A stretch of 64,000 nt of DNA from Plazaster borealis (lineage: Eukaryota; Echinodermata; Asteroidea; Forcipulatida; Labidiasteridae). The notes beneath the pieces are model-generated. The model searched no databases and was not told where the DNA came from. It saw nothing but the letters and a program-made list of their open reading frames with translations. The position numbers and the translations under genes were made by a program. The stretch covers positions 7,171,147 to 7,235,146 of the forward strand of contig CM037470.1 in the NCBI GenBank assembly GCA_021014325.1, given 5' to 3'. Shown in pieces: positions 33,655 through 47,500 of the stretch (position 1 is its first letter; each line of letters begins with the position of its first letter).

Positions 33655-35840
33655 TTTCCACCATTGTGGGGGTCATTTCCTTTGTGTACCAGTTTCGCTA
33701 CCATGTTACCTCTCGTCACTAACCGCTTAGACTTGGTTTCGAGTCTGAGATCGCGGTTAATAATTATCAGCATCAGCCACGCAAACCCCACCCCCCCCCC
33801 CCCGCAGATTGGATATCACACGCTCTAACTCGCGATCTCAAACTTGACCCTCTCGTGTTTACGGGATATTTATTTATTCACAACTGAAATTTACATAACA
33901 ACACTGATACTAGAGCGATGGCCAATCAGGAGGCCACACACCCCCTGTTGGCTGCGTATATTACCAATAGGTTACAATCACTTCATCTTTTTCTGTTTGA
34001 TCTCATCGGTTTTAATTTTGTTTAGTGCTTGGTACGTATGGTATTTAACATTTATAACGTAAAGTAATACAATATCTTTAAATATTGAAACATAAACAAC
34101 TTAATATCTGGTTTAACTAGACAAAAAACCGTCTTACCTATGGTTTGAATGGAATCGTCGAGTAATTTTCCTCCAACATTTTTAATTATTTTGAATTTAA
34201 AAACTAGAATCTGTTTGTTATTTTTGATTGTCGAAAAGTACAAGTTGAAATACTAAAGCAGCGGCAGAATGTAATTACATGCGCACTAAGGTTGTATTTT
34301 ATAATATCCCGTAGTGTGAACGGTTAAATGTGAAAATTCATTTTATCAAAGGCTTTTGCGATTATGACCAATCAGAATGTTCCGTCCTCTTTTAAACTAA
34401 TTCGCATTGAACAAACCGATGAACAAGATTCCCAAGTCTGTGATCTAAGGTTAATGTCCGGGGTTAATCCACAAGAGGGCGCAATTTCTGTAATGGCTGC
34501 CAGTTAGACCAAAAACTAGTCTCAGCGAAAGACCTTCTTTTTGGGATTTGTCAAAATTTTCAACACGAGAGGGCGTTATCATTATCCACGAACCGCTCTC
34601 ATTCGTCAGGTCGTGCTTGCGCATAGTGTGCTTGCTCATAACAAACTAATATAAATTTACTTAGCCTATTATAAAAATAAACAGAGAAAGCACAGTATCA
34701 AATGGCAAATCAAAAGTTTTATTTTAATATCGAGTACAATTTGCATAAAATACAAATAAATAAATATAAATAAAAATACAACAGTAGGCCCAATCTCTTA
34801 ACATACTAAATTAATCTAAAATAAAAATACAATATAATAACAATAAAATACAATAAAGTAGGGCCTACAGTTTTGCATGAAATACAAATAAATATATAAA
34901 TCAACTAAAAATAAAACAGTAATTAATAAATACATTAAACGACCCTCTTCTGCACACCTCCGTCGACCCTTCTATTATATCCCGCTGTTTAAATATTGGG
35001 TAATTGTTTGTTCTCACAAAAAATTACACATACCACAAAACCAAAGAAGAATGAGAGAGGACCAGTTGCTCTATGACTTGATGCCTATTTTGCGGGTTAC
35101 CATACTTGTGCGCGTAGAGTGGATCGGCCACAGTTGGCATAAATAAAATGTGCCAGGTGCAGGCACATTTTAATTATCCAATTCAAGGGGATATGAGCGA
35201 GCAAGGCTGAGAACATGGCAAGGCGAGATCAATCACCCCTGGGATCGAGGTTGTTTGTGTACATTTTTGACTCCCAAAAATGGCAGACAGGAGAGGTACT
35301 TGTTAGTGCACTCCGGGTTGTGCAAGGGGTCATTAGCGTTTTGTATGTCTTTGATAAAGTGGCGTATGGTGATAGGTCACTTCGTGGAAACATAAAATGG
35401 TAAATCTTGTGATACATCGTTCAATACTAATCAATGTAGTTACGAAACTATTGTGTATTAGGTACTGAAACTTAATGAAAATATTGACAGTAATATGTTT
35501 ATAATAACTTGTAAAGAAAACTTATTAGCAAAATGTTGTAATTTTTGAAAAATAGGTCACTTCGAGGGACCAGCGGCGAAAAAACCCATTTGATTCAGAT
35601 CTCGCCGTTAAGGTGAAGTGGGCGTAGTTTAACCTATAGAGCGACGGAAGGTCTTGTAGTCATTAGAGCAGCTTTTTATTCACAGTATGCTGTAATTGCT
35701 GTTGCGTCATTATCTTCATATTCCATCTAAACAACAGACGGAGGATTTACCTAGAAGTGTACAGTCTTGTTACTTGATACCTTTTTCAAGGTGAGTCAAA
35801 GAAAGAAGAAAGACTCGTCGCCCACTCTGTCAAGCTATCA
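33655..35840. other. No gene recognised
   Basis: AT-rich sequence with a poly-C run near 33,790-33,803. No ORF with family features, no splice-supported exon and no clear repeat structure were seen. Confidence 0.4.
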
Positions 35841-36237
35841 TCTCTTTATAAATAGCCGAATAGTTTCTGTGGACACACGGAAGGGCATATGTGGGGTCCT
35901 GACAACAATGGAACAATTGACCCCACAAGGTCATTTCAATAGGAACAATTGGGCCCCACAAGGGAATTCTTCAGAAAAGGGAATAATAGAACAACAATAG
36001 CAGTACCCCACAAACCGGATCCGTAAGGATAAGTGTGTGTGTGTGTGTGGGCATGTCTACGCATTCAAACCGAGGACTTTAACAAAAGGGATCCGGGGAA
36101 AAGGTGTACCGAGGACGTCCTCGCTTTGATTTCGTGTACAAAACCAATGGGGACGTCGCTGAAAAAAATCTCCAAACAATGGGAGAACAAAGAGAAGTCC
36201 TCGGTTTACACCTTACACATACATGCGTGCGTGGGTG

Positions 36238-36446
36238 TGTGTATGTATGTTATTGGATCTCCTCCCTGGATACCGCATCAATAGTATCGAAATTTACACA
36301 GAAGAAAGGAGTTGACTTCGTCTTGACACTCATCTATTTTTTAACAAATTCCGTTCAGAATTGACAGATTTATGAGCAAAAAACCACCAAAATGTATGGG
36401 TTTTTGCGCGCCGTTTTCACTGTTGCTATGGGCTTCGCGCGCGTAC
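36238..36446 (+). repeat. Third copy of repeat block A
   Basis: Matches 880-1,075: GGATCTCCTCCCTGGATACC, then AAGAAAGGAGTTG, then GGGTTTTTGCGCGCCG. A (GT)n run lies just upstream at about 36,033-36,048, and the phrase CTCTTTATAAATAGCCG occurs at both loci. Confidence 0.75.
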
Positions 36447-37449
36447 CATTGTCGTTCACGTACTGACTTTGTATTCGAATTGGAAGACTGCACTGCTGTC
36501 AAACTTTAGGGCTAGTAATTTTACAAATTCATAACACACAGTCAAGATGAATGGATGATTGAAGTACACACATGTATCCATACAACTTATAAGTAAATAT
36601 ATTTCTGTACATATGAGCGGCAGTACATTTCTATTCTTGAAATTTTGCCTAAAGAGCCAACAAACATCAATGTGCTATGTATGTCTCCAACAACATACAT
36701 TTATATGCCTGTTTCTGCTGGAATGCACCATTATGATGCAAGTTTGGTTTTGAATACCAGCCTTATAGCTTCAACCTGTTTTGTTATGAATGCAATTTGG
36801 AAAATATTGCAGATGCTCTGAAAATGAGGAATGAGGATCGGATTGCAGCACTCATTTCAGTTGCAACCTCAATGTTTGAACCGAAAGTCACTTAGGAAAA
36901 TACATTGACAAATACATTTTTTTTTAAAAGGCTAACAACTAAAAATGTAAAAATGGCTGACGAAAACAAAACATTTGTTGAAATACGTGTGCTGAACTGA
37001 ACTGCAAAACTTACATTGGTCAATACATATGTATGCATCACACTAAGAAGCATGACTAAGGGAAGCTTTTGTTTAAAACGATTCATGTGAATAGCATGCC
37101 TTCTTGATTTTTGACTGACTGACTCGTGGTGATGAACTTATTTCTACCTCCATGACTTAACTAAGTTACTGGTCTGTTGACCAAAGTTTTAAAAAAAAAC
37201 AGATCAATTTTCAGATGCTTCAATCACTCTTTCATTAAATTCAAATTCAAATTCAAATTCACTTTATTATCCCCAAAACGGGAAATTAAATTCGGCCTTT
37301 ACAACAAAAAGTTCTCAATAAACACGTTCTTTTATTTCTTTATCGCCAAACACAAATCTTTCACAGAATTGTGATTATGAAAATGATAAAGTTTGAAAAG
37401 AAATACCCCACGTCAGCAGTTAAAATGCACGGTTATGTGGCACAATTTC

Positions 37450-37790
37450 TTATACTTGTGTGTAAGATTTGAAACTTTGCATGGTGGGAATACGATATGG
37501 AAAGGTTTGCGGTGACACCATGTACATGTAATAATCTCTCTATGTGAGTTGGGGGTGGTTCTGAAAAGAACCGTTGGTTTCAACTCGACGTTTCGATCAG
37601 TATGCTCTGATCGTCTTCTGGAGAAAGCTGATCAATTTTCAGCTTTCTCCAGAAGACGATCAGAGCATACTGATCGAAACGTCGAGTTGAAACCAACGGT
37701 TCTTTTCAGAACCACCCCCAACTCACATAGAGAGATTATTACATGTACATGGTGTCACCGCAAACCTTTCCATATCATTATACTTGTGTG
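37450..37790. mobile_element. Large hairpin element with 13-bp flanking direct repeats
   Basis: Arms 37494-37631 and 37639-37776 are inverse complements over 138 bp, with a 7-bp loop (TCAATTT). TTATACTTGTGTG occurs directly outside on both sides (37450-37462 and 37778-37790), as a target duplication would. About 30 bp of unpaired element sequence lies on the left. Confidence 0.85.
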
Positions 37791-37904
37791 ATCAGCCCGC
37801 TTAAGGGAACACTCCATGTATCATCAGCTCTTCTACAATGAAGGGTGTCAATGAAGTTTTTCATCTGTTTCTAAAGTGGATTTTTTCTGTGTCTAGGATA
37901 GTTT

Positions 37905-38207
37905 ATGGCATTTGATATACTCTGTTGCTCATCATGCCCAATAATCATCAAATTCACTCGGTGTTCAATAAATGACCAAGTTGTGGGCCCCTATACATCA
38001 ACCCCCAGTCCAAAAGCAATGGTTCGAAGAGTATGCGCACAGCTCCCTCAGTGTCAGAAAAGCTATGTAGAAACTCATCTTGAACATCACAACATCACTC
38101 TCTGTAATGATATGATACATGTTGACAATAAATATTGTGATGCGTTGCTGGAACTTTGCAGCAAAAAGCAGAGTACATGCAGTTGTGCACACGTCTTTCT
38201 TGACTGA
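37905..38207 (+). CDS. Possible cysteine-rich (Kazal-like?) exon; uncertain
   Basis: A 100-codon open frame with ten cysteines. The spacing in its second half (VCAQLPQC, then LCNDMIHVDNKYCDALLELC, then CSC) loosely resembles Kazal or follistatin-type repeats. An acceptor-like TTTTCTGTGTCTAG precedes it at about 37,885-37,898. No signal peptide, no convincing donor and no neighbour exons were found. It may be a chance ORF or a relic. I do not recognise a specific gene. Confidence 0.2.
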   Translation: MAFDILCCSSCPIIIKFTRCSINDQVVGPYTSTPSPKAMVRRVCAQLPQCQKSYVETHLEHHNITLCNDMIHVDNKYCDALLELCSKKQSTCSCAHVFLD

Positions 38208-38209
38208 CA

Positions 38210-39760
38210 GTCAATAATGATGCGTTCCATCAGCCAAAGATTTCTTCCACAATTATATAAATGCTTGATTTTGTCACAGACCGGTCCCTCTTGGATAACG
38301 AACTGCATTCCTCAATTGCAGAGCACGACTGCCATTCATGTGGCAAGACTTGATGTCACTATCATGGCGACAATGATTGATAGTTCAATTTAGGCTTAAA
38401 GTAAACTACTAAGTTCTCCAAGCTGGATGGTCATACTTCTAAAAGCTGACGTCTATCCTGGTAATTGGCAAAGGAAGAAGAATTATGATATAAATACAAT
38501 TAGCTCATAAATATTATCCCAGTGTATTATAGAGAAAAGTTCACGGAAACTATTAATATTTTACCAATGTACAATAAATGGGTCTCTTCAAGCACTTTTG
38601 TGCTAAACTTGTTCTGCATACGCTTGAAATCATGTACATTTGTTTTTATGATCATAATTCGTAATCCTCCACCGCCGAGGGTTATGATCATCAATCAACA
38701 CAACTATATACCGATTGCAAACAAGTGTTTCAACAGTGCATGTACACAGAAGAAAGATGTCAGTTAGAAATTAAAAAAATGTCAGCCAATGATGAGCCAG
38801 TGTCAAATCAAGGGATATGCATCTGTGCATTATCTTAAAGCGTTGTTGACTCAACTCAGACAAATCGAACCTCAGGGAAGTCAAGGAGTGTTTAAGAGCA
38901 CAGTCTACAAACACAAATGAATATTAGGTCAGTTTTCTTCATACCGATTCAATCAATAAAAAAAATTCTCTTTTAACTCACCACTTTGTGTAATTAAACT
39001 GCAGAAATCCCCACACTGGTGCAATAGGGCTTCAGGAATGCAGGACTGATGAACAAAGTAAGCTGGTGGAGTGGTAATAAACATGATAAAACGAGTATTT
39101 TTCATGCCTCAGGCAGCCTTCTCCGTTTGTTCATCTGTGAATCCTGACTGAATCTAAGTCGTTCAGCTTGATTCAACACCTCCATGATTCAACTATCAAG
39201 ACCAACAATTTTTTAGAGCACGATAACTAGTAATAGACTATAGCATGGAGGTAGCAAGCGATTCGGCCACGAACTGACGAAGTTATTCATCACATAAAAA
39301 CACAGAGCGTCAGAGGCACTAGCTGACTAGTCGTTAATTGCCATCTATGATCTAGTCTACAGCAGATCTATAGCTTATGATTGCTTCGGCTTTTACTTTT
39401 CCATCTTCAGCATGTCACGAGCTTGTTTCTTTTCTAACGTGAGTCATACTTCTACTTGCACATTGACAGTGACACTGACACTTTCCTCCACGCACACACA
39501 CTGACACTAACAGTGACAGCAGCCGCCATGTTAACGTTGCAAGCTGCAAAACATGACCCTGGGTCACATAATAAATTATTTAAATTTATTACTACGATCG
39601 CGCGCTGATTGGTTCCCTAGGAAAGGCTGGGAGAAAACAATGAAAAAGTTAAGCCAGCGCTACGAGATTCCCAGAAGTTGGTGCGAGCCAGTCAAGTTGG
39701 GTAATTCAAGCCACAAGAGGGCGCGCTATAACGAGTTGTAACCGAGCGCAGTACACTATC
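38210..39760. other. No gene recognised
   Basis: Ordinary AT-rich sequence; nothing with repeat or coding structure stood out. Confidence 0.4.
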
Positions 39761-39840
39761 CGCTATCGATCACTGACATCTTGGGCCAAGACTAGACACA
39801 AAATGGCTTCTAATCGCAAGTTGTCGCAACTCTCCCAATA

Positions 39841-40009
39841 GACCTTATGCATTGACGTCATCCAGCGGCCATCTTAGAGGTAAAACGATGACGAAACAAT
39901 CGAAACGCATAGATTTGTACGCGCTGCGCACAGGATTGGCCAATGAACAACCTCTTTTTGACCTCTAGGCGAGGGCGCCCTACTGAAATGACGTCATGTG
40001 CATAAGGTC
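39841..40009. mobile_element. TGACGTCA MITE, best-preserved copy
   Basis: Exact inverted ends GACCTTATGCA / TGCATAAGGTC, each followed inward by TGACGTCAT. It appears to be nested in another repeat, whose halves (TTGTCGCAACTCTCCCAATA and TATACGGCTCTGGTTCAAAC) sit on either side; that outer repeat is seen uninterrupted near 29,745-29,790. Confidence 0.75.
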
Positions 40010-40556
40010 TATATACGGCTCTGGTTCAAACAATAGAAAGTGGATGCGCGTGCGCGCCGCGCACAAGTCCCAGCCAATGATAGGTCTTTCTTTGATCTCA
40101 GCGAGGCCAGGCTTGTGACATCACAATTATGAATGTGGTCTAGACGTCACATGGAAAATTACAAATTATGGGAAGAATAAGCCGTCGTAACATAACCCTT
40201 TGTAAAAAAAATCAAGTTTCCTTTAGAGTTTCCTCGGATAAAGTTATTAATAGGTGGGGTTTCCCGTTACTGCCTTATTATTCACTTTGTCACAAGGTCC
40301 GATTGGAACCACGTGAGGCCGATACAGTTATTGGGCAGGACTACGTGAATGAATGCAACAAAAGAACAAGGACGCAGTGATATAATATCCAAAACAATAC
40401 AAAATTATTAAATACAACTCACGATTGATCATAATAAACATAACATTAAGTAATTTTAATACAATGAACATTTTATCTTAAACTTAACCTCTTGAATCCG
40501 GTTGTGGATTAATCTGTTATGGGCTTACTCAAAGTGCGGGTACCCCGGTAGCGGAG

Positions 40557-41135
40557 ATGCAGCTCACGGCGGATGACGTCGAGTCCTCCGGGTCTGTGTC
40601 TGCCTGCTGCTCCCTCTGCGTCGAGTTTTTGTCACACCACACTCAAGCCCGTATAACCCCAAAAGCCCTGAAAATTAAGTTACAACTTCATAATTCTCAA
40701 TCCTGTATTACCATCATAACGCAAATTCTTCAAATAAAACACATAACACATTAAATATTTCAACTTACAGAAAAAGTCTGGCTTTAGGGATTAAGTGACT
40801 TGGCAGCTCTGTCCCCGGTCTCGGCAATCTCAAATATTTATGGATGTCCTCCAACATCGATTCAACTAGAATCGGTTACCTATACGGTAGATAAGGCCTG
40901 CCTCATCGGCGGAGCTCAGATCCGTTCATCGATATCCCAGGGTGGGGTCTCGGGCAGGGCCTCAGTACCCAACGTCTTCGAGCCGGCGGACACAAGGGGA
41001 AAAAAGAAAATGTCCGTGGAAGAGGCTGGGAAAGAACTTCTGCACAAGAACGAGAGCGGGGGGATGGGAGGTGCAAATATATTACACTTGGCAGAGAACA
41101 TGATGGTTCTGAGGTGTGCCACCACCTCACAGTAG
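40557..41135 (+). other. Two orphan open frames in GC-richer DNA
   Basis: Open frames occur at about 40,557-40,754 and 40,800-41,135; the second has no ATG at its start. They resemble no family I know and show no splice support. Recorded because base composition differs from the surroundings. Confidence 0.2.
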
Positions 41136-41504
41136 CGGTCCTTCTGGTAACATCGACCTAACCCAATGTCATCTTACTTAAAAGAAGATATGGATGTTCC
41201 TCTGTTGGTAAGTGGCCATCCCCCGCTATTCTTGTGTACGTCACTGATCACAATTAAACAGTGTTTATAGTGTTAGATATTCGTGTTGGCTTTACCCTCT
41301 TCCAAGGTTTTTGTAATTGTATACTGCTTCTGCTCCAGACGCTTTTCAAACTATTTTTTTACCAAGCCTTCTTTATTTAGGCCCTGTTAGAAATAAGGCA
41401 GAGTTTTAATATTTTCCACAGCACGCCACAAGTCGTAGTTTAAAGGAAACAAAATCAAATAAAAGGACAAAATAAGAGGCCGTTCAATCACTATGAGCTT
41501 CACA
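41136..41504. other. Unique spacer before the minisatellite
   Basis: No gene or repeat seen. Confidence 0.4.
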
Positions 41505-44500
41505 AGAGGTTAAGGAGGGTACTACCCCACTCATGGTTGAGGTTCAGGAGAATACTACCCCACTCATGGTTGAGGTTTAAGAGGGTACTGCCCCACTCAT
41601 GGTTGAGGTTTAGGAGGGTACTACCCCACTTATGGTCGAGTTTTAGGAGGGTACTACCCAACTCATGGTCGAGGTTTAGGAGGGTACTGCCCCACTCATG
41701 GTCGAGTTTTAGGAGGGTACTACCCCACTCATGGTTGAGGTTCAGGAGAATACTACCCCACTCATGGTTGAGGTTTAGGAGGGTACTACCCCACTCGTGG
41801 TTGAGGTTCAGGAGGTACTACCCCACTCATGGTCGAGTTTTAGGAGGGAACTACCCCAGTCTTGGTCGAGTTTTAGGAGGGAACTACCCCAGTCATGGTC
41901 GAGTTTTAGGAGGGAACTACCCCAGTCATGGTCGAGTTTTAAGAGGGAACTACCCCACTCATGGTCGAGTTTTAGGAGGGAACTACCCCAGTCATGGTCG
42001 AGTTTTAGGAGGGAACTACCCCAGTCATGGTCGAGTTTTAGGAGGGAACTACCCCAGTCATGGTCGAGTTTTAGGAGGGAACTACCCCAGTCATGGTCGA
42101 GTTTTAGGAGGGTACTACCCCACTCATGGTCGATTTTTAGGAGGGAACTACCCCAGTCATGGTCGAGTTTTAGGAGGGTACTACCCCACTAATGGTTGAG
42201 GTTCAGGAGAATACTACCCAATCATGGTTGAAGTTCAGGAGGATACTACCCCACTCATGGTCGAGTTTTAGGAGGGTACTACCCCACTCATGGTTGAGGT
42301 TTAGGAGGGTACTGCCCCAGTCATGGTCGAGTTTTAGGAGGGTACTACCCCACTCATGGTTGAGGTTTAGGAGGGTACTGCCCCACTCATGGTTGGGGTT
42401 TGAGAGGATACTACCCCACTCATGGTCGAGTTTTAGGAGGGAACTACCCCAGTCATGGTCGAGTTTTAGGAGGGAACTACCCCAGTCATGGTCGAGTTTT
42501 AGGAGGGTACTACCCCACTCATGGTTGAGGTTTAGGAGGGTACTGCCCCACTCATGGTTGGGGTTTAGGAGGGTACTACCCCACTCATGGTTGAGGTTTA
42601 GGAGGGTACTACCCCACTCATGGTTGAGGTTTAGGAGGGTACTGCCCCACTCATGGTTGGGGTTTAGGAGGGTACTACCCCACTCATGGTTGAGGTTTAG
42701 GGGGGTACTACCCCACTCATGGTTGGGGTTTAGGAGGGTACTGCCCCACTCATGGTTGAGGTTTAGGAGGGTACTACCCAACTCATGGTTGAGGTTTAGG
42801 AGGGTACTGCCCCACTCATGGTTGGGGTTTAGGAGGGTCCTACCCCACTCATGGTTGAGGTTTGAGAGGGTACCACCCCACTTTTGGTTGAGGTTTGAGA
42901 GGGTGCCACCCCACTCATGGTAAAGGTTTATGAAGGTACTACCCAACTCATGGTTGAGGCTTAGGAGGGTACTACCCCACTCATGGTCGAGGTTTAGGAG
43001 GGTACCACCCCACTCATGGTTGATGTTTGAGAGGGTACTACCCCACTCATGGTTGGGGTTTGAGAGGGTACTACCCCACTCATGGTTGGGGTTTGAGAGG
43101 GTACTACCCCACTCATGGTCGAGTTTTAGGAAGGTACTACCCCACTCATGGTTGGGGTTTAGGAGGGTACTACCCAACTCATGGTTGAGGCTTAGGAGGG
43201 TACTACCCCACTCATGGTCGAGGTTTAGGAGGGTACTACCCAACTCATGGTCGAGTTTTAGGAGGGTACTACCCCACTCGTGGTTGAGGTTCAGGAGAAT
43301 ACTACCCCACTCATGGTTGAGGTTTAGGAGGGTACTACCCCACTCATGGTCGAGTTTTAGGAGGGTACTACCCAACTCATGGTCGAGTTTTAGGAGGGAA
43401 CTACCCCACTCATGGTTGAGGTTTAGGAGGGTACTACCCAACTCATGGTTGAGGTTTAGGAGGGTACTACCCGACTCATGGTTGAGGTTCAGGAGAATAC
43501 TACCCCACTCATGGTTGAGGTTAAGGAGGGTACTACCCCACTCATGGTTGGGGTTTGAGAGGGTACTACCCCACTCATGGTTGAGGTTTGAGAGGGTACT
43601 ACCCCACTCATGGTTGAGGTTCAGGAGGATACTACCCCACTCATGGTCGAGTTTTAGGAGGGAACTACCCCACTCATGGTTGAGGTTCAGGAGGATACTA
43701 CCCCACTCATGGTCGAGTTTTAGGAGGGAACTACCCCAGTCTTGGTCGAGTTTTAGGAGGGAACTACCCCAGTCATGGTCGAGTTTTAAGAGGGAACTAA
43801 CCCAGTCATGGTCGAGTTTTAAGAGGGAACTACCCCACTCATTGTCGAGTTTTAGGAGGGAACTACCCCAGTCATGGTCGAGTTTTAGGAGGGTACTACC
43901 CCACTCATGGTTGAGGTTCAGGAGAATACTACCCCACTCATGGTTGAGGTTTAGGAGGGTACTACCCCATTCATGGTTGAGGTTCAGGAGAATACTACCC
44001 CACTCATGGTTGAGGTTTAGGAGGGTACTACCCCACTCATGGTTGAGGTTTAGGAGGGTACTACCCCACTCATGGCTGGGGTTTAGGAGGGTACTCCCCC
44101 ACTCATGGTTGAGGTTTAGGAGGGTACTACCCCACTCATGGTTGAGGTTTGAGAGGGTACTACCCAACTCATGGTTGAGGTTTATGAGGGTACTGCCCCA
44201 CTCATGGTTGATGCTTAGGAGGGTACTACCCCACTCATGGTTGAGGCTTAGGAGGGTACTACCCAACTCATGGTTGAGGTTTAGGAGGGTACTGCCCCAC
44301 TCATGGTTGGGGTTTAGGAGGGTACTACCCCACTCATGGTTGAGGTTTGAGAGGGTACCACCCCACTTTTGGTTGAGGTTTGAGAGGGTGCCACCCCACT
44401 CATGGTAAAGGTTTATGAAGGTACTACCCAACTCATGGTTGAGGCTTAGGAGGGTACTACCCCACTCATGGTCGAGGTTTAGGAGGGACCACCCCACTCA

Positions 44501-47500
44501 TGGTTGAGGTTTGAGAGGGTACTACCCCACTCATGGTTGGGGTTTGAGAGGGTACTACCCCACTCATGGTTGGGGTTTGAGAGGGTACTACCCCACTCAT
44601 GGTCGAGTTTTAGGAAGGTACTACCCCACTCATGGTTGGGGTTTAGGAGGGTACTACCCAACTCATGGTTGAGGTTTAGGAGGGTACTACCTCACTCATG
44701 GTCGAGGTTTAGGAGGGTACCACCCCACTCATGGTTGAGGTTTGAGAGGGTACTACCCCACTCATGGTTGGGGTTTGAGAGGGTACTATCCCACTCATGG
44801 TCGAGTTTTAGGAGGGTACTACCCAACTCATGGTTGAGGTTTAGGAGGGTACTGCCCCACTCATGGTTGGGGTTTGAGAGGGTACTATCCCACTCATGGT
44901 TGGGGTTTAGGAGGGTACTACCCCACTCATGGTTGAGGTTTAGGAGGGTACTACCCCACTCATGGTTGAGGTTTGAGGGTACTACCCCACTCATGGTTGA
45001 GGTTTAGGAGGGTACTACCCCACTCATGGTTGAGGTTTAGGAGGGTACTACCCCACTCATGGTTGAAGTTTGAGAGGGTACTACCCCACTCATGGTCGAG
45101 TTTTAGGAGGGTACTACCCAACTCATGGTTGAGGTTTAGGAGGGTACTGCCCCACTCATGGTTGGGGTTATAGAGGGTACTATCCCACTCATGGTTGGGG
45201 TTAAGGAGGGTACTACCCCACTTTTGGTTGAGGTTTAGGAGGGTACTGCCCCACTCATGGTTGAGGTTTGAGAGGGTACTACCCCACTCATGGTTGAGGT
45301 TTAGGAGGGTACTACCCCACTCATGGTTGAGGTTTAGGAGGGTACTACCCCACTCATGGTTGAGGTTTGAGAGGGTACTACCCCACTCATGGTTGAGGTT
45401 TGAGAGGGTACTATCCCACTCATGGTTGAGGTTTAGGAGGGTACCACCCCAGTTTTGGTTGAGGTTTGAGAGGGTACTACCCCACTCATGGTTGAGGTTT
45501 AGGAGGGTACTACCCCACTCATGGTTGAGGTTTAGGAGGGTACTGCCCCACTCATGGTTGAGGTTTGAGAGGGTACTATCCCACTCGTGGTTGAGGTTTA
45601 GGAGGGTACCACCCCAGTTTTGGTTGGGGTTTAGGAGGGTACTACCCCACTCATGGTTGAGGTTTAAGAGGGTACTGCCCCACTCATGGTTGAGGTTTGA
45701 GAGGGTACTACCCCACTCATGGTTGAGGTTAAGGAGGGTACTACCCCACTCATGGTAAAGGTTTATGAAGGTACTACCCAACTCATGGTTGAGGCTTAGG
45801 AGGGTACTACCCCACTCATGGTCGAGGTTTAGGAGGGTACTGCCCCACTCATGGTTGAGGTTTAAGAGGGTACTACCCCACTCATGGTTGAGGTTTATGA
45901 GGGTACTACCCCACTCATGGTTGAGGTTTGAGAGGGTACTACCCCACTCATGGTTGAGGTTTAGGAGGGTACCACCCCACTTTTGGTTGAGGTTTGAGAG
46001 GGTACCACCCCACTCATGGTAAAGGTTTATGAAGGTACTACCCAACTCATGGTTGATGCTTAGGAGGGTACTACCCCACTCATGGTCGAGGTTTAGGAGG
46101 GTACCACCCCACTCATGGTTGAGGTTTGAGAGGGTACTACCCCACTCATGGTTGAGGTTTGAGAGGGTACTATCCCACTCATGGTTGAGGTTTAGGAGGG
46201 TACCACCCCACTCATGGTTGAGGTTTGAGAGGATACTACCCCACTTATGGTTGAGGTTTAGGAGGGTACTGCCCCACTCATGGTTGAGGTTTGAGAGGGT
46301 ACTACCCTACTCATGGTTGAGGTTTATGAGGGTACTACCCCACTCATGGTTGAGGTTTGAGAGGGTACTACCCCACTCATGGTTGAGGTTTATGAGGGTA
46401 CTACCCCACTCATGGTTGAGGTTTGAGAGGGTACCACCCTACTCATGGTTGAGGTTTTGAGAGGGTACAACCCCACTGATGGTTGGGGTTTAGGAGGGTA
46501 CTACCCCACTCATGGTTGAGGTTTTGGAGGATACTACCCCACTCATGGTCGAGTTTTAGGAGGGTACTACCCAACTCATGGTTGAGGTTTAGGAGGGTAC
46601 TACCCCACTCATGGTTGGGGTTTAGGAGAATACTACCCCACTCATGGTTGAGGTTTAGGAGGGTACTACCCCACTCATGGTTGAGGTTTGAGAGGGTACC
46701 ACCCCACTCATGGTTGAGGTTTGAGAGGATACTACCCCACTCATGGTTGGGGTTTAGGAGGGTACTACCCCACTCATGGTTGGGGTTTGAGAGGATACTA
46801 CCCCACTCATGGTCGAGTTTTAGGAGGGTACTACCCAACTCATGGTTGAGGTTTAGGAGGGTACTGCCCCACTCATGGTTGGGGTTATAGAGGGTACTAT
46901 CCCACTGATGGTTGGGGTTATAGAGGGTACTATCCCACTGATGGTTGGGGTTTAGGAGAATACTACCCCACTCATGGTTGAGGTTTAGGAGGGTACTGCC
47001 CCACTCATGGTTGAGGCTTAGGAGGGTACTACTCCACTCATGGTTGAGGTTTAGGAGGGTACTACCCCACTCATGGTTGGGGTTTAGGAGGGTACTACCC
47101 CACTCATGGTTGAGGTTTAGGAGGGTACTACCCCCACTCTTGGTTGGGGTTTAGGAGGGTACTACCCCACTCATGGTTGGGGTTTAGGAGGGTACTACCC
47201 CACTCATGGTCGAGTTTTAGGAAGGTACTACCCCACTCATGGTTGGGGTTTAGGAAGGTACTGCCCAACTCATGGTTGAGGTTTGAGAGGGTACTACCCC
47301 ACTCATGGTTGGGGTTTAGGAGGGTACTACCCAACTCATGGTCGAGTTTTAGGAGGGAACTACCCCACTCATGGTTGGGGTTTGAGAGGGTACTACCCCA
47401 CTCATGGTTGAGGTTTATGAGGGTACTACCCCACTCATGGTTGAGGTTTAGGAGGGTACTACTCCACTCATGGTCGAGTTTTAGGAAGGTACTACCCCAC

